From: Paenibacillus sp. G2S3 | GTDB taxonomy: Bacteria; Bacillota; Bacilli; Paenibacillales; Paenibacillaceae | Length of the DNA: 64,000 nt | Direction: 5' to 3' | NCBI RefSeq assembly: GCF_030123105.1 | Contig: NZ_CP126095.1 | Coordinates: 3,844,001-3,908,000, forward strand | In this document: piece by piece, positions 17,402 to 25,854 of the stretch | Layout: each line of letters starts with the position of its first letter | Numbering within the stretch: position 1 is the stretch's first letter | Translations under genes and position numbers: made by a program | Notes under the pieces: generated by a model | The model's database searches: none | The model's input: only the letters and a program-made list of their open reading frames with translations | What the model was told of the DNA's origin: nothing

Positions 17402-17908
17402 CTACCCAGAAGATGGAAAATGCAAATTTTTAAGATCTTTATTTTTGTATAATCTAATGACTTTGTTCTGATATAACAGCAACTTAGCTTCAAATTTATC
17501 TCGATGATTTTCAAAATCCTGTGTCCATTGATACATCCTTTTTAACATCATAATATCGGATTTATAATGACATTTTTCAATTCCCGTTTTCTGCTTAAGG
17601 AATCGAACGAAAATTCTGATTTTACGCTTCCACAATGGTGTATCAAGAAAAATTATTGTATCTGCCATTTCATATAGACATTGATAGGATTCCCGATCCG
17701 TTCCTTCAAAAATCCAAGTTCCATCCTGATCAATCTCCATAATCACCCCAATCTGTTCTTCTGGTGAGCGCTTTATTCTTCCTTCCGGTGTCTGATGATG
17801 AACGATAGAATCCAATTCATACCAAGGGATATTTAATTTATTTGATAATCGCTTTGCCAATGTGGTTTTACCACTAGCTACAATTCCAATGATAAAAACT
17901 TTTTTCAT
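17402..17908 (-). CDS. Small P-loop NTPase, FlaR/adenylate-kinase-like
   Basis: The protein has 168 residues. The P-loop GIVASGKTT is at residues 8-16, followed by a nucleoside-kinase-like pattern: WYELDSIVHH, then TWIFEGTDRESYQCLYEMADTIIFLD. This is the signature of the 'DNA topology modulation protein FlaR-like' group of the adenylate/shikimate kinase class. The name is historical and the true substrate is unknown. The start ATG has AAGGAG at seven bases. It stands alone between the rha operon terminator and the OYE gene. Confidence 0.8.
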   Translation of the reverse strand: MKKVFIIGIVASGKTTLAKRLSNKLNIPWYELDSIVHHQTPEGRIKRSPEEQIGVIMEIDQDGTWIFEGTDRESYQCLYEMADTIIFLDTPLWKRKIRIFVRFLKQKTGIEKCHYKSDIMMLKRMYQWTQDFENHRDKFEAKLLLYQNKVIRLYKNKDLKNLHFPSSG

Positions 17909-18011
17909 ATGATCTCCTTAATAATCCACGCGAGAATTTAATTTGTACTATTAAAGTAAATCTACTAAATTGTGCTAATAAGTTCAATGAATGATTTTTA
18001 GGAAAAATCAT

Positions 18012-18051
18012 AAAAACCGGACCTCGCAAAATCTGCGAAGGCCCGGTTTTT
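18012..18051. terminator. Bidirectional terminator after the rha operon
   Basis: AAAAACCGG-x-CCTCGCA and TGCGAAGGCCCGGTTTTT form a long stem with A/T runs at both ends. On the minus strand it ends the rhaD transcript. Confidence 0.9.
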
Positions 18052-18069
18052 ATCCACATTATGAACTTC

Positions 18070-18915
18070 TTAAACCTCAAGAATACCAGCTTTAGGCGTT
18101 ACTCCGAATGCTATAGCTAAATCCCACAGCTGCTGATCCGTGATCTTTTGCTTCATTTCTCTTCCACCAATCAGATTGTAGATCGTAGCAGCCTTTTCAA
18201 CAGTCTCTACTAGACCAAAGGTGGCATCCATAGTGGAGCCAGTGCCAAAAATCCCGTGCTGCGGCCAGATTACTAAGCGGTGATCCTTCATTTTCTTAGC
18301 CGTTTCACGGCCGATTTCACTGCTGCCAGGAACAATCCATGGAATGACACTAACGCCATCCGGGAAAACAACAAGGCACTCCGTGCACATTTCCCAAAGC
18401 GTCTTCGTAAACTTCAATTCATCTAAATCATGTGTGAAGGTCATCGCGATAACATTCGTAGCATGTGTATGCAGCACGATACGGTGCGTTGGGTCCACCT
18501 TCAGTCGTTCAATATGGCTCATGAAATGGGAAGCCAATTCACTAGTAGGCACAGCACCGTTCCGCAATCCCCATAGCACTTCTACGCTTTCACCATTGGC
18601 ACTAACACGAAGCACGCCGAGATTAGCTTCTGGGTCTTTGATCACATTTCTGAAATACTTGCCAGAGCCTGTCACGATGAAGTATTTGCCGGCTAATTCT
18701 TTTACAGGAAAGGTAAGTTTAATAGTGCGTAGTGGCTCTAGAACGTTAATATATTTAGCAACCTCATTCTCATCCAACAGATAGCTGACATTACCGCCAT
18801 TCAGCTCATCCCAGCCAAGCTCCCACATATGACGGGTAATCTCCGCCATTTCCTGAATAAATGGAGCTTCACTGCTGGCAATATACCCTTTGGATTCTAA
18901 TACGGATGTACTCAT
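18070..18915 (-). CDS. rhaD: Rhamnulose-1-phosphate aldolase
   Basis: The class II aldolase has 281 residues from the ATG at 18915 (AAAGGAGAG upstream); a longer frame to 18951 is not supported. It splits L-rhamnulose 1-phosphate into dihydroxyacetone phosphate and L-lactaldehyde. Seen: the phosphate-binding NGGNVSYLL and [12 protein letters not shown], the Zn-binding VLHTHATNV (His-x-His), and a third ligand in [10 protein letters not shown]. The catalytic Glu lies in the first half, probably in PTSELASH. It is the last gene of the fucO-rhaB-rhaA-rhaD operon, 49 bases after rhaA. Confidence 0.93.
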   Translation of the reverse strand: MSTSVLESKGYIASSEAPFIQEMAEITRHMWELGWDELNGGNVSYLLDENEVAKYINVLEPLRTIKLTFPVKELAGKYFIVTGSGKYFRNVIKDPEANLGVLRVSANGESVEVLWGLRNGAVPTSELASHFMSHIERLKVDPTHRIVLHTHATNVIAMTFTHDLDELKFTKTLWEMCTECLVVFPDGVSVIPWIVPGSSEIGRETAKKMKDHRLVIWPQHGIFGTGSTMDATFGLVETVEKAATIYNLIGGREMKQKITDQQLWDLAIAFGVTPKAGILEV

Positions 18916-18964
18916 TGTCAATCTCTCCTTTGTATATGTTGCTCTCCACATCCACTCTAGCGCT

Positions 18965-20221
18965 CTATCTCACAGACAGAACCTCCTGTTCATAACGCTT
19001 CACTTCAGCCAGCCATTGCTCCCGAACGGGTGTATCTTGTGATGCACAATAGTAATCCCACACGGCTCCAAACGGATACGATTTGAATTCTTCCACCAAC
19101 GCTAGTCGTGAAGTGTAATCTCCAGACAGCTCGATTCGTTTCAGTTCTTCCACCGGCTCCAGCATTGCGCGTAGTAACGCCTTAATGGTATTGCGAGTAC
19201 CAATCACCCAAGCAGCGATATGATTAATACTGCCATCAAAGAAATCGAGTCCGATATTCGTACGGGAGAGTAAATCTCCTCGCACCAACTCACGGGCGAT
19301 TTCTAGCAACTCGTCATCCATAGTCACAACGTGGTCACTGTCCCAACGGACGGGTCTACTTACATGCAGCAGCAGCTGCTCACTAAACATAAGAATCGAA
19401 GATAACTTATTCGAGATCATCTCAGTAGGATGGAAATGTCCGGCATCCAAACAGATGGCTTTGCCGCGAGTTAAACCATAGCCCATATAGAACTCATGTG
19501 AACCAACCACATAACTCTCAGAGCCGATTCCGAACAATTTACTTTCTAAAGCATCAATATTATAAAGAGGATCTATTTCCACACTAAAAATCTCATCCAG
19601 CGACTCCTTTAACCACACTCTTGGAGCTAAACGATCGACTGGTGTATCTTTGTATCCGTCTGGCACCCAAAAGTTAGTTACGCAAGGCTGATCCAGCTCC
19701 TTACCAAAATGCTCGGCAATCGTGCGAGAAGCCTTACAGTGCTTAATCCAAAAGTTACGAATCTCCTCATTCGAGTGACTAAGTGTAAAACCGTCTGCTG
19801 CTTTCGGATGCGAGAAGCAAGTAGGATTAAAATCAAGACCCAGCCCCTGCTCCTTCGCCCAGTCCACCCAAGATTGGAAATGGCGTGGCTCCAATTCATC
19901 TAAATCAACTTTTTCATCTGTATCTGCATAGATCGCATGTAAATTTACTTTGTGCTTACCTGGAATAAGAGATAATGCCTTTTCTAAATCTTGACGCAGT
20001 TGATCTGGTGTGCCAGCTCGGCCGGGATAACTACCCGTTACCGCTATTCCCCCGCTTAGTTCTTTATCCTTAAAAAGAAACCCTTGTACATCATCGCCCT
20101 GCCAGCAATGGATAGAAATCTTAATTTGCGCGAGCCGCTTCAGCACGTTCTCCACATCAATACCATGGGCTGCATATAGTTTTTTGGCTTCGTTATAGCT
20201 AGCGATAATACTCTGATCCAT
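18965..20221 (-). CDS. rhaA: L-rhamnose isomerase
   Basis: The enzyme has 418 residues from the ATG at 20221 (AGGAGG upstream). It isomerises L-rhamnose to L-rhamnulose in a metal-dependent TIM barrel. Family features are [44 protein letters not shown], the metal-binding [11 protein letters not shown] and [11 protein letters not shown], and [17 protein letters not shown]. The length equals that of the Bacillus and Escherichia enzymes. It is preceded by rhaB with a 38-base gap. Confidence 0.95.
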   Translation of the reverse strand: MDQSIIASYNEAKKLYAAHGIDVENVLKRLAQIKISIHCWQGDDVQGFLFKDKELSGGIAVTGSYPGRAGTPDQLRQDLEKALSLIPGKHKVNLHAIYADTDEKVDLDELEPRHFQSWVDWAKEQGLGLDFNPTCFSHPKAADGFTLSHSNEEIRNFWIKHCKASRTIAEHFGKELDQPCVTNFWVPDGYKDTPVDRLAPRVWLKESLDEIFSVEIDPLYNIDALESKLFGIGSESYVVGSHEFYMGYGLTRGKAICLDAGHFHPTEMISNKLSSILMFSEQLLLHVSRPVRWDSDHVVTMDDELLEIARELVRGDLLSRTNIGLDFFDGSINHIAAWVIGTRNTIKALLRAMLEPVEELKRIELSGDYTSRLALVEEFKSYPFGAVWDYYCASQDTPVREQWLAEVKRYEQEVLSVR

Positions 20222-20259
20222 GCTGTAGTTCCTCCTAAAATCATATAGCGTATGTTTGA

Positions 20260-21726
20260 TTAGATATGTTGCTTTACTTTGGACGACTGAAGATCTTTCC
20301 ACCGACTTAGAATGTCTTCAAAATGAGCTGTCGGGCGTGGTGTATACGACTTAATCTCAAAAGACTGACCGATAATTTCTCTTGCTTCATTAATATTAAT
20401 AATGCTTCCCGTGCTAATCATCTGCACCACTATATTACCAAGTGCTGTGGATTCCGTTGGGCCAGCCGTAACTTCTCTGCCTATAACATCAGCAGTCAGT
20501 TGGCATAACAGGCTGTTGTTAGCGCCTCCCCCCACAATCTGCAGAACCTCGATTCGGAATTCTATCAGCTCTTCTAGTTCTTCCAAGTAAGTTAGGTAAG
20601 ATAACGCTAAGCTATCAAAAATGCAGCGGGCCAACTTGCCCGGTGTCTCGGGAACAGGCTGCCCGCTCTCTGCGCAGGCACGACGAATTTCTTCTATCAT
20701 ATTTACAGGATTGAGAAATCTCGGGTCATTACAAGAGATCAGGCTTCGGAAACCTTCCTCTCCATCTGCAAGCTCGGCTAGCTCCGCAAAGCTATATCGT
20801 TCGTTCATCAACCTGCGAACCTCTTGGATGAGCCATAGGCCCATAATATTTTTGAGGAATCTGTAGGTTCCGTATGCGCCCCACTCATTGGTATAGTTGG
20901 CCTCCATGGCTTTCATAGAATTAAGAGGCTGAGTTCGTTCCACACCGAGTAAAGACCATGTTCCGCTGCTAATATACGCTGAGTTCTTTTGGAGAGGAGC
21001 ACCCAGCACTGCAGAAGCTGTATCATGTGTGGCTACACAGATCAGTTGGCAATCCGGAAGATCATATTCCTGAATTAGTGCTTCATCGAGGGGGCCAATA
21101 ATTACTCCCGGTTCAGTCAATGTAGCGAACTGCTCTCTTTTAATATCCAGAAAATCCAACAGGTCATGGTCGAAATCTCGACTCTCTAGATTCAATAGCT
21201 GAGTAGAAGATGCGTTAGTAACCTCATTGATTTTGCGACCCGTTAATCTGTAATACAGATAATCAGGCACGAGTAAGATTTGATCCGCTTTGGCTATTTC
21301 TTCTTCACTGTGAACATAAAGCTGATACAACGTATTAAAAGATAACTGTTGAATACCAGTCTTTTCATATATGGTTTGAGGTGAAATGTGCTTAGCTACC
21401 TCATCCATAGCCAGATCGGTTCTACGATCACGATAAGCGTAAACTTCCTGGATACGATGCCCTTCCGCATCCACGAGTACATAATCTACAGCCCATGTAT
21501 CTATACCCAGCGTACAAGCTTTAATCCCTTGAGCCTTGGCTTTCTGAAGCCCTATAATGATCTGATCGAATAAATAATCTATGTCCCAAAAACAAGAATC
21601 CTCTTGTGCTATAAAACGATTGCTAAACCGATGAAGCTCCTCTAAAATGAGGACGCCCTCTCGCAATATTCCGCGTACTAACCGCCCACTAGAGGCTCCA
21701 ATATCAACGGCGATATGATTATTCAT
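20260..21726 (-). CDS. rhaB: Rhamnulokinase
   Basis: The FGGY-family sugar kinase has 488 residues and phosphorylates L-rhamnulose with ATP. The N-terminal [14 protein letters not shown] is the phosphate-1 loop, [14 protein letters not shown] follows at about 75, and the C-terminal [24 protein letters not shown] is the adenosine motif. The [11 protein letters not shown] segment is the second half of the ATPase core. The start ATG has TTAGGAGATTC upstream. It lies 27 bases after fucO. Confidence 0.94.
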   Translation of the reverse strand: MNNHIAVDIGASSGRLVRGILREGVLILEELHRFSNRFIAQEDSCFWDIDYLFDQIIIGLQKAKAQGIKACTLGIDTWAVDYVLVDAEGHRIQEVYAYRDRRTDLAMDEVAKHISPQTIYEKTGIQQLSFNTLYQLYVHSEEEIAKADQILLVPDYLYYRLTGRKINEVTNASSTQLLNLESRDFDHDLLDFLDIKREQFATLTEPGVIIGPLDEALIQEYDLPDCQLICVATHDTASAVLGAPLQKNSAYISSGTWSLLGVERTQPLNSMKAMEANYTNEWGAYGTYRFLKNIMGLWLIQEVRRLMNERYSFAELAELADGEEGFRSLISCNDPRFLNPVNMIEEIRRACAESGQPVPETPGKLARCIFDSLALSYLTYLEELEELIEFRIEVLQIVGGGANNSLLCQLTADVIGREVTAGPTESTALGNIVVQMISTGSIININEAREIIGQSFEIKSYTPRPTAHFEDILSRWKDLQSSKVKQHI

Positions 21727-21753
21727 AAAGAATCTCCTAAAGTAAGGGATGAT

Positions 21754-22905
21754 TTATAGTATTTTTTTGAAAAGAGTAATGACTTCTTCCTTCGTTGGAA
21801 TAAAAGGGTTACCCGGCGCACAAGCATCCTTCATGGAGTTCTCCGCTAAAAGATCAAGATCGACCTTATCTACTCCAAGCTCGGATAGTTTAGATGGAAT
21901 GCCTACTTCTTTAGACAACGCCTTGATAGACTCGATTACGAAGTCTGCACACTGCTTATCGGTTTGATCCTCCACGTTTAACCCAATTGCTTTAGCTATA
22001 GCTCTGAATTTCTCGGGTACGTATTTGGCATTCTCTTCTTCCACATAAGGAAGCAGCATAGCGTTACAAACGCCATGTGGCAGATCATATACACCGCCAA
22101 GCTGATGCGCCATCGCATGTACATATCCAAGCCCTGCATTATTGAAAGCCAATCCGCCTAGGAAAATCGCATACACCATTTGCTCACGCGCCTCAATGTC
22201 ATGGCCATTCTTCACGGTACGAGCCAAGTTTGCGAAAATAAGCTCCACAGCTGCAAGCGCGGTAGCATCAGTTACCGGATAAGCTCCAGGCGTCACCAGT
22301 GCCTCAATCGCATGGGTCAAAGCATCCATTCCTGTTGCTGCCGTAAGCGCAGATGGTTTATCTACCATAAGCTCTGGATCGTTAACCGAGATGGTAGCAA
22401 TGCTGTTCTTATCCACCATCACCATCTTCACTTTACGTTCTTCGTCTGTGATTACATAGTTAATGGTGACTTCAGCTGAAGTGCCTGCGGTGGTATTCAC
22501 AGCAACGATCGGCAGCGATTTATGCCTCGACTTGTGTACGCCCTCATATTCTTTGATATGTCCGCCATTCGTAGCAATGATACCCATGGCTTTAGCTGTA
22601 TCCTGTGGCGAACCACCGCCGATGGAGATCAGATAGTCACAATTCTGTGATTTGAGATAATCCACGCCATCATGAACATTTTTACAGGTTGGATTGGGCT
22701 TCACTTCATCATAAATGGCATGTTCAATACCCGCTTCATCCAAGACTGTCAGCAATTTACCGGCTATGCCGCTCTTCATAAGGAACTTGTCTGTGACTAC
22801 TAGAGCCTTCTTTAAATTCAGTACTTGAATATAAGGACCAATTTCCTGCAAGCATCCCTTGCCCATAATATTGATCGAAGGAACGTAAAACACATGTGTA
22901 CTCAT
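21754..22905 (-). CDS. fucO: Lactaldehyde reductase (iron-containing alcohol dehydrogenase)
   Basis: The group III alcohol dehydrogenase has 383 residues. It would reduce the L-lactaldehyde made by RhaD to 1,2-propanediol with NADH. The NAD-binding GGGSPQDTAKAMG is at about 97-109, NTTAGTSAEVT at about 140, and the Fe ligands lie in DALTHAIEALV, HAMAHQLGG and YDLPHGVCNAML. It is the first gene of the rha operon. The start ATG has AGGAGG at 11 bases, somewhat long. The operon has no lactaldehyde dehydrogenase, rhamnose mutarotase or transporter in this window. Confidence 0.9.
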   Translation of the reverse strand: MSTHVFYVPSINIMGKGCLQEIGPYIQVLNLKKALVVTDKFLMKSGIAGKLLTVLDEAGIEHAIYDEVKPNPTCKNVHDGVDYLKSQNCDYLISIGGGSPQDTAKAMGIIATNGGHIKEYEGVHKSRHKSLPIVAVNTTAGTSAEVTINYVITDEERKVKMVMVDKNSIATISVNDPELMVDKPSALTAATGMDALTHAIEALVTPGAYPVTDATALAAVELIFANLARTVKNGHDIEAREQMVYAIFLGGLAFNNAGLGYVHAMAHQLGGVYDLPHGVCNAMLLPYVEEENAKYVPEKFRAIAKAIGLNVEDQTDKQCADFVIESIKALSKEVGIPSKLSELGVDKVDLDLLAENSMKDACAPGNPFIPTKEEVITLFKKIL

Positions 22906-23043
22906 TTCTTGACCAGCCTCCTAATGAGTTCAATAATCGTTGTATTCCGTCTGCAGCGCCTCAGGCTGGCCTCTGAATAGCAGCTGAGCCGGCTTTGGCA
23001 TCTCACTAACTCGACTAACTCTAAGGGATTTATTTCCTCCTTC

Positions 23044-23072
23044 ATCGTATGCTCCGAAATCTTTGTTGTCAA
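23044..23072 (-). promoter_or_regulatory. Sigma-A promoter of the rhamnose operon
   Basis: On the minus strand TTGACA (23067-23072), a 17-base spacer and TACGAT (23044-23049). It predicts a leader of about 130 nucleotides before the fucO start. Confidence 0.75.
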
Positions 23073-23108
23073 CATTTTAAATATTATTTATGTTGTTTTT
23101 GTTTGTTT

Positions 23109-23148
23109 TACATCTGTTTTGTGAATATTTTTGGCAAATACAGATGTA
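23109..23148. promoter_or_regulatory. Putative operator: 9-bp inverted repeat
   Basis: TACATCTGT (23109-23117) and ACAGATGTA (23140-23148) are perfect inverted repeats with centres 31 bases apart. A third, imperfect half-site, ACAGATATT, begins at 23173, 33 bases further on, inside the promoter of the regulator gene. The near-three-turn spacing fits a DeoR-family tetramer. A related direct repeat, A-Y-GTTGTTTTT, occurs at 23090 and 23152. Confidence 0.6.
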
Positions 23149-23163
23149 TATACGTTGTTTTTA

Positions 23164-23193
23164 TTGCAAAACACAGATATTTAGCGCTATGAT
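23164..23193 (+). promoter_or_regulatory. Promoter of the DeoR regulator gene
   Basis: TTGCAA (23164-23169), an 18-base spacer and TATGAT (23188-23193). The spacer contains a putative operator half-site, which would allow autoregulation. Confidence 0.6.
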
Positions 23194-23224
23194 TGTAAAA
23201 TATAGCTTCGGAAAGGTGATTCCT

Positions 23225-23980
23225 ATGCTTGCAGCCGAAAGACGCAAAAAAATAATAGATCTCGTCCATCAAGATAAACGAGTACTAGTCTCCGATTTGA
23301 GCCGGATGTTTGAGGTCACTGAAGAGACGATACGCAGAGATTTGGAAAAGCTTGAGAAGGATGGCATCCTTAGTCGTACCTATGGCGGTGCTATGTTGAA
23401 TCGTCATACGAATGAGGATCTGCCTTTTGTTACACGTAATGCCTTGAATACAGATATTAAACGGGGAATCGCCTTGAAGGCGCTCGATTTAATCAATGAT
23501 GGAGATACATTAATGGTAGATCCAAGCTCTACAGCCTTTGAGTTTCTAAAATTGCTCGGCAACAAAAACAATCTAACCATCATCACAAACTCCATTAATA
23601 TTTTGCATGAGTTCTCGAATTCAGGGATGGAGATCATCTCTACTGGCGGTTCACTTCGTTACCGATCGTTGTCGCTGGTGGGACCGGTAGCCCATGACAC
23701 CATTCAAAGATACAATGTGGACACTGCGGTAATCAGTTGTAAAGGAATGGATATGGAACGAGGTATCACAGATTCCAACGAACCTGAGTGTGAACTCAAG
23801 AAGTACATGCTACGGCAAGCCAATAAGGTCGTGCTTCTGGCGGATCACACCAAATTCGATAAGACTGCTTTTACAAAGCTGGTTGAGCTTGGCCATATTA
23901 ATTTCTTGATCACGGACCGTAAACCTTCTGAAGCTTGGCTAAAACGTCTGAACGAGGAAAATATTGAAGTTCTTTATTAA
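23225..23980 (+). CDS. DeoR-family regulator of rhamnose catabolism
   Basis: The regulator has 251 residues from the ATG at 23225, with AAGGTGATT upstream; the open frame to 23090 crosses promoter elements and is not coding. The N-terminus has the DeoR helix-turn-helix: RKKIIDLVHQDKRVLVSDLS, then VTEETIRRDLEKLEKDGILSRTYGGAM. The sugar-phosphate-binding C-terminal part shows DGDTLMVDPSSTAFEFL, IITNSINIL and VLLADHTKFDK. It is divergent from fucO-rhaBAD, so it most likely senses a rhamnose-pathway phosphate and controls that operon, as RhaR (YulB) does in Bacillus subtilis. The effector is inference. Confidence 0.9.
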   Translation: MLAAERRKKIIDLVHQDKRVLVSDLSRMFEVTEETIRRDLEKLEKDGILSRTYGGAMLNRHTNEDLPFVTRNALNTDIKRGIALKALDLINDGDTLMVDPSSTAFEFLKLLGNKNNLTIITNSINILHEFSNSGMEIISTGGSLRYRSLSLVGPVAHDTIQRYNVDTAVISCKGMDMERGITDSNEPECELKKYMLRQANKVVLLADHTKFDKTAFTKLVELGHINFLITDRKPSEAWLKRLNEENIEVLY

Positions 23981-24012
23981 CAGAGGGTATGAACATACTA
24001 TGCTGAATTTAA

Positions 24013-24062
24013 AAAATGCCGTTCCCCAGTGAGCTATGGGTGACGGCATTTGTTGTATTTTT
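24013..24062 (+). terminator. Terminator of the DeoR gene
   Basis: AAATGCCGT and ACGGCATTT arms with an inner CCCCA/TGGGT stem, followed by TTTGTTGTATTTTTC. Confidence 0.8.
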
Positions 24063-24067
24063 CATCC

Positions 24068-24712
24068 TCATCTTTCCGTAGAAACCTGCGAAATTGATAT
24101 TACATCTAAGGAAGAATGAATAGGATCTGCCTGCTTTACTTGTGTAGAAGCCTTCTTCCTACAAATATAAACAAGCGCTGGCGGGAAATTTAACAGCACC
24201 CATTTAGCACTCACCATATCAAAATGCTGCATTAATTCCTTCTTCATTTGAGGAAAATATTCAAAAGTGATGAACCACCCGCCCTCTTTTAAAGAAGATA
24301 TGATTTGTTCAATGTAAAGCGTCCGATCTGAGGCTGAGAAATTCCTAAAAGACAAGCTGCTCACGATGCAGTCTAACTTCTCCAACCTTCTATTATGAAG
24401 CGCAAGCCGTAGCCGCAAACAATCGTTATAAAAAATACGGTGAGGGAAATTAAGTCTTAGTTGATGACGAAAATCAGGATCCTTCTCAAACAGAAGCACA
24501 GTCATCCTGGTCTCTTCCCCGCTTGGAATAAATCTTGTGATGGCTCCAGTACCCGCACCCAGTTCAGCTATATTATGCATTTGTGGCCACGGAATGATAT
24601 CGAGCATCGTTTTTGCCAGCCAGCGCGAACTGGGAGTCACGCTTCCTAACTGTCGGGGCGCATGCAGAAATTTATACAGAAAATGAATTCTTTCTCGAAT
24701 TCCACTTCGCAT
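24068..24712 (-). CDS. Class I SAM-dependent methyltransferase, PmtA/rRNA-dimethylase-like
   Basis: The protein has 214 residues. The N-terminal FLYKFLHAPRQLGSVTPSS is typical of phospholipid N-methyltransferase-like proteins annotated in Bacilli. Motif I is NIAELGAGTGAITRFI (residues about 46-61), followed by an acidic motif II in LLFEKDPDFRHQL and motif IV CIVSSLSFRNF. It has no signal peptide but a basic N-terminus. The substrate, a phosphatidylethanolamine-type lipid or another small molecule, cannot be settled from sequence. The start ATG has AAGGGGGAG upstream. It converges with the DeoR gene. Confidence 0.8.
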   Translation of the reverse strand: MRSGIRERIHFLYKFLHAPRQLGSVTPSSRWLAKTMLDIIPWPQMHNIAELGAGTGAITRFIPSGEETRMTVLLFEKDPDFRHQLRLNFPHRIFYNDCLRLRLALHNRRLEKLDCIVSSLSFRNFSASDRTLYIEQIISSLKEGGWFITFEYFPQMKKELMQHFDMVSAKWVLLNFPPALVYICRKKASTQVKQADPIHSSLDVISISQVSTER

Positions 24713-24808
24713 GTCAACTCCCCCTTATCGTAATTTCCCCATCTAACTCTAAAATATGTTAAAAAGATTAAAGTCGTACTCGATCTATTCTCTCCATTTA
24801 TTAATTTT

Positions 24809-24863
24809 TGCAAAACAAAAGCCCAAATTTCACCGCAGAATGAATTGCGAGGAAATTCGGGCT
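24809..24863 (-). terminator. Terminator of gnd
   Basis: AGCCC-x-AATTTC (24820-24831) and GAAATT-x-GGGCT (24852-24863) arms form a long imperfect hairpin; on the minus strand it is followed by TTTGTTTTG. Confidence 0.8.
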
Positions 24864-24878
24864 AATGATTAACATTAA

Positions 24879-25772
24879 TTACTTCGTTTCAACGGCATGT
24901 CCACCAAATTCATTACGAAGTGCAGCCACTACTTTACCAGTGAAGGTATCGGTCTCAAGCGAACGGTAGCGCATTAATAACGCCATCGCGATGACCGGTG
25001 TTGCAGCTTGCAGATCAAATGCAGTTTCGAGCGTCCATCTGCCTTCTCCGGAGGAGTGCATAATCCCTTTGATCTCATCCAATTTAGCATCTTTCGAGAA
25101 CGCACGTTCAACCAGTTCCATCAGCCAAGAACGGATGACAGATCCATGATTCCACACCCGAGCGACTTCCTCAAAGTTGTAATCAAACTCACTCTTCTCC
25201 AGCACCTCAAAGCCTTCACCAATGGCAGCCATCATGCCGTATTCGATACCGTTATGAACCATTTTCAGAAAATGACCACTACCAGCTTTACCGGCATATA
25301 AAAAGCCGCTTTCCACAGCCGTATCACGGAAGATGGGCTCCACAACTTCCCAAGCTTCAGGATCTCCACCAACCATGTAACAAGCGCCGTTACGCGCTCC
25401 TTCCATCCCTCCGGATGTACCTGCGTCCATGAAGCTGATTCCATGTTCCTTCAATTGCTCATATCGGCGAATGGATTCCTTATAATGTGAATTGCCCGCT
25501 TCAATTACAATATCTCCTTTAGATAACAAAGGTGTGATCTCAGCAATGACAGAGTCCACAACCTGATGTGGAACCATGATCCAAAGGATTCTAGGCGTTT
25601 CCAATTGTTGTACCAACTCAGGGAGCGTTACTGCTCCACTGGCACCTTTGGCTTTCATTTCCTCCACAGCAGGTGCATTCAAATCAAATGCAACAACCTC
25701 ATGTCCATGATCCAGCAAATTCTGGCCCAAATTGAAGCCCATTTTTCCTAATCCAACTAATCCTACTTTCAT
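24879..25772 (-). CDS. gnd: 6-phosphogluconate dehydrogenase, short form
   Basis: The oxidative decarboxylase makes ribulose 5-phosphate, CO2 and NAD(P)H from 6-phosphogluconate. The 297 residues place it in the short (YqeC-like) subfamily rather than the 470-residue classical type. The Rossmann motif GLVGLGKMGFNLGQNL is at the N-terminus. Substrate-binding segments are DAGTSGGMEGARNGACYMVGG and HFLKMVHNGIEYGMM with the catalytic Lys. The C-terminal part has GEGRWTLETAFDL. The start ATG at 25772 has GGAGGG upstream; the frame to 25826 overlaps the zwf terminator and is rejected. It follows zwf. Confidence 0.92.
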   Translation of the reverse strand: MKVGLVGLGKMGFNLGQNLLDHGHEVVAFDLNAPAVEEMKAKGASGAVTLPELVQQLETPRILWIMVPHQVVDSVIAEITPLLSKGDIVIEAGNSHYKESIRRYEQLKEHGISFMDAGTSGGMEGARNGACYMVGGDPEAWEVVEPIFRDTAVESGFLYAGKAGSGHFLKMVHNGIEYGMMAAIGEGFEVLEKSEFDYNFEEVARVWNHGSVIRSWLMELVERAFSKDAKLDEIKGIMHSSGEGRWTLETAFDLQAATPVIAMALLMRYRSLETDTFTGKVVAALRNEFGGHAVETK

Positions 25773-25823
25773 GTAATTCCCTCCGATATATAGATTCTTG
25801 TGATGTAAATTAGCTATTTTTTT

Positions 25824-25854
25824 CAAAAAAAACAGGCAGGGGCTTACGCCCCTG
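25824..25854 (-). terminator. Hairpin overlapping the zwf stop codon
   Basis: CAGGGGC (25837-25843) and GCCCCTG (25848-25854) form a seven-pair stem; on the minus strand it is followed by CCTG and eight T. The zwf stop codon lies in the loop. Some read-through into gnd is likely, since gnd has no clear promoter of its own. Confidence 0.75.

Larger units (their letters stand above)
22906..23224. other. Divergent control region between fucO and the DeoR gene
   Basis: About 320 bases separate the two start codons. The right half is AT-rich and holds two facing sigma-A promoters and a set of ACAGATGTA-type half-sites. The left 130 bases form the untranslated leader of the rha operon and are GC-richer; no convincing gene is seen in them. 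Confidence 0.7.

Noticed and set aside
22903..23072. A 56-codon minus-strand frame beginning at an ATG that overlaps the rha promoter -35 box and ending in an ATGA overlap with fucO; a second open frame runs alongside.
   Set aside because: The start codon lies in the promoter itself, there is no ribosome-binding site, and the composition (many Arg and Cys) is not protein-like. Treated as leader sequence.
23090..23224. N-terminal extension of the DeoR protein from an ATG at 23090.
   Set aside because: It would run through promoter boxes and operator repeats, has no ribosome-binding site and adds a Phe/Cys-rich stretch not found in the family.
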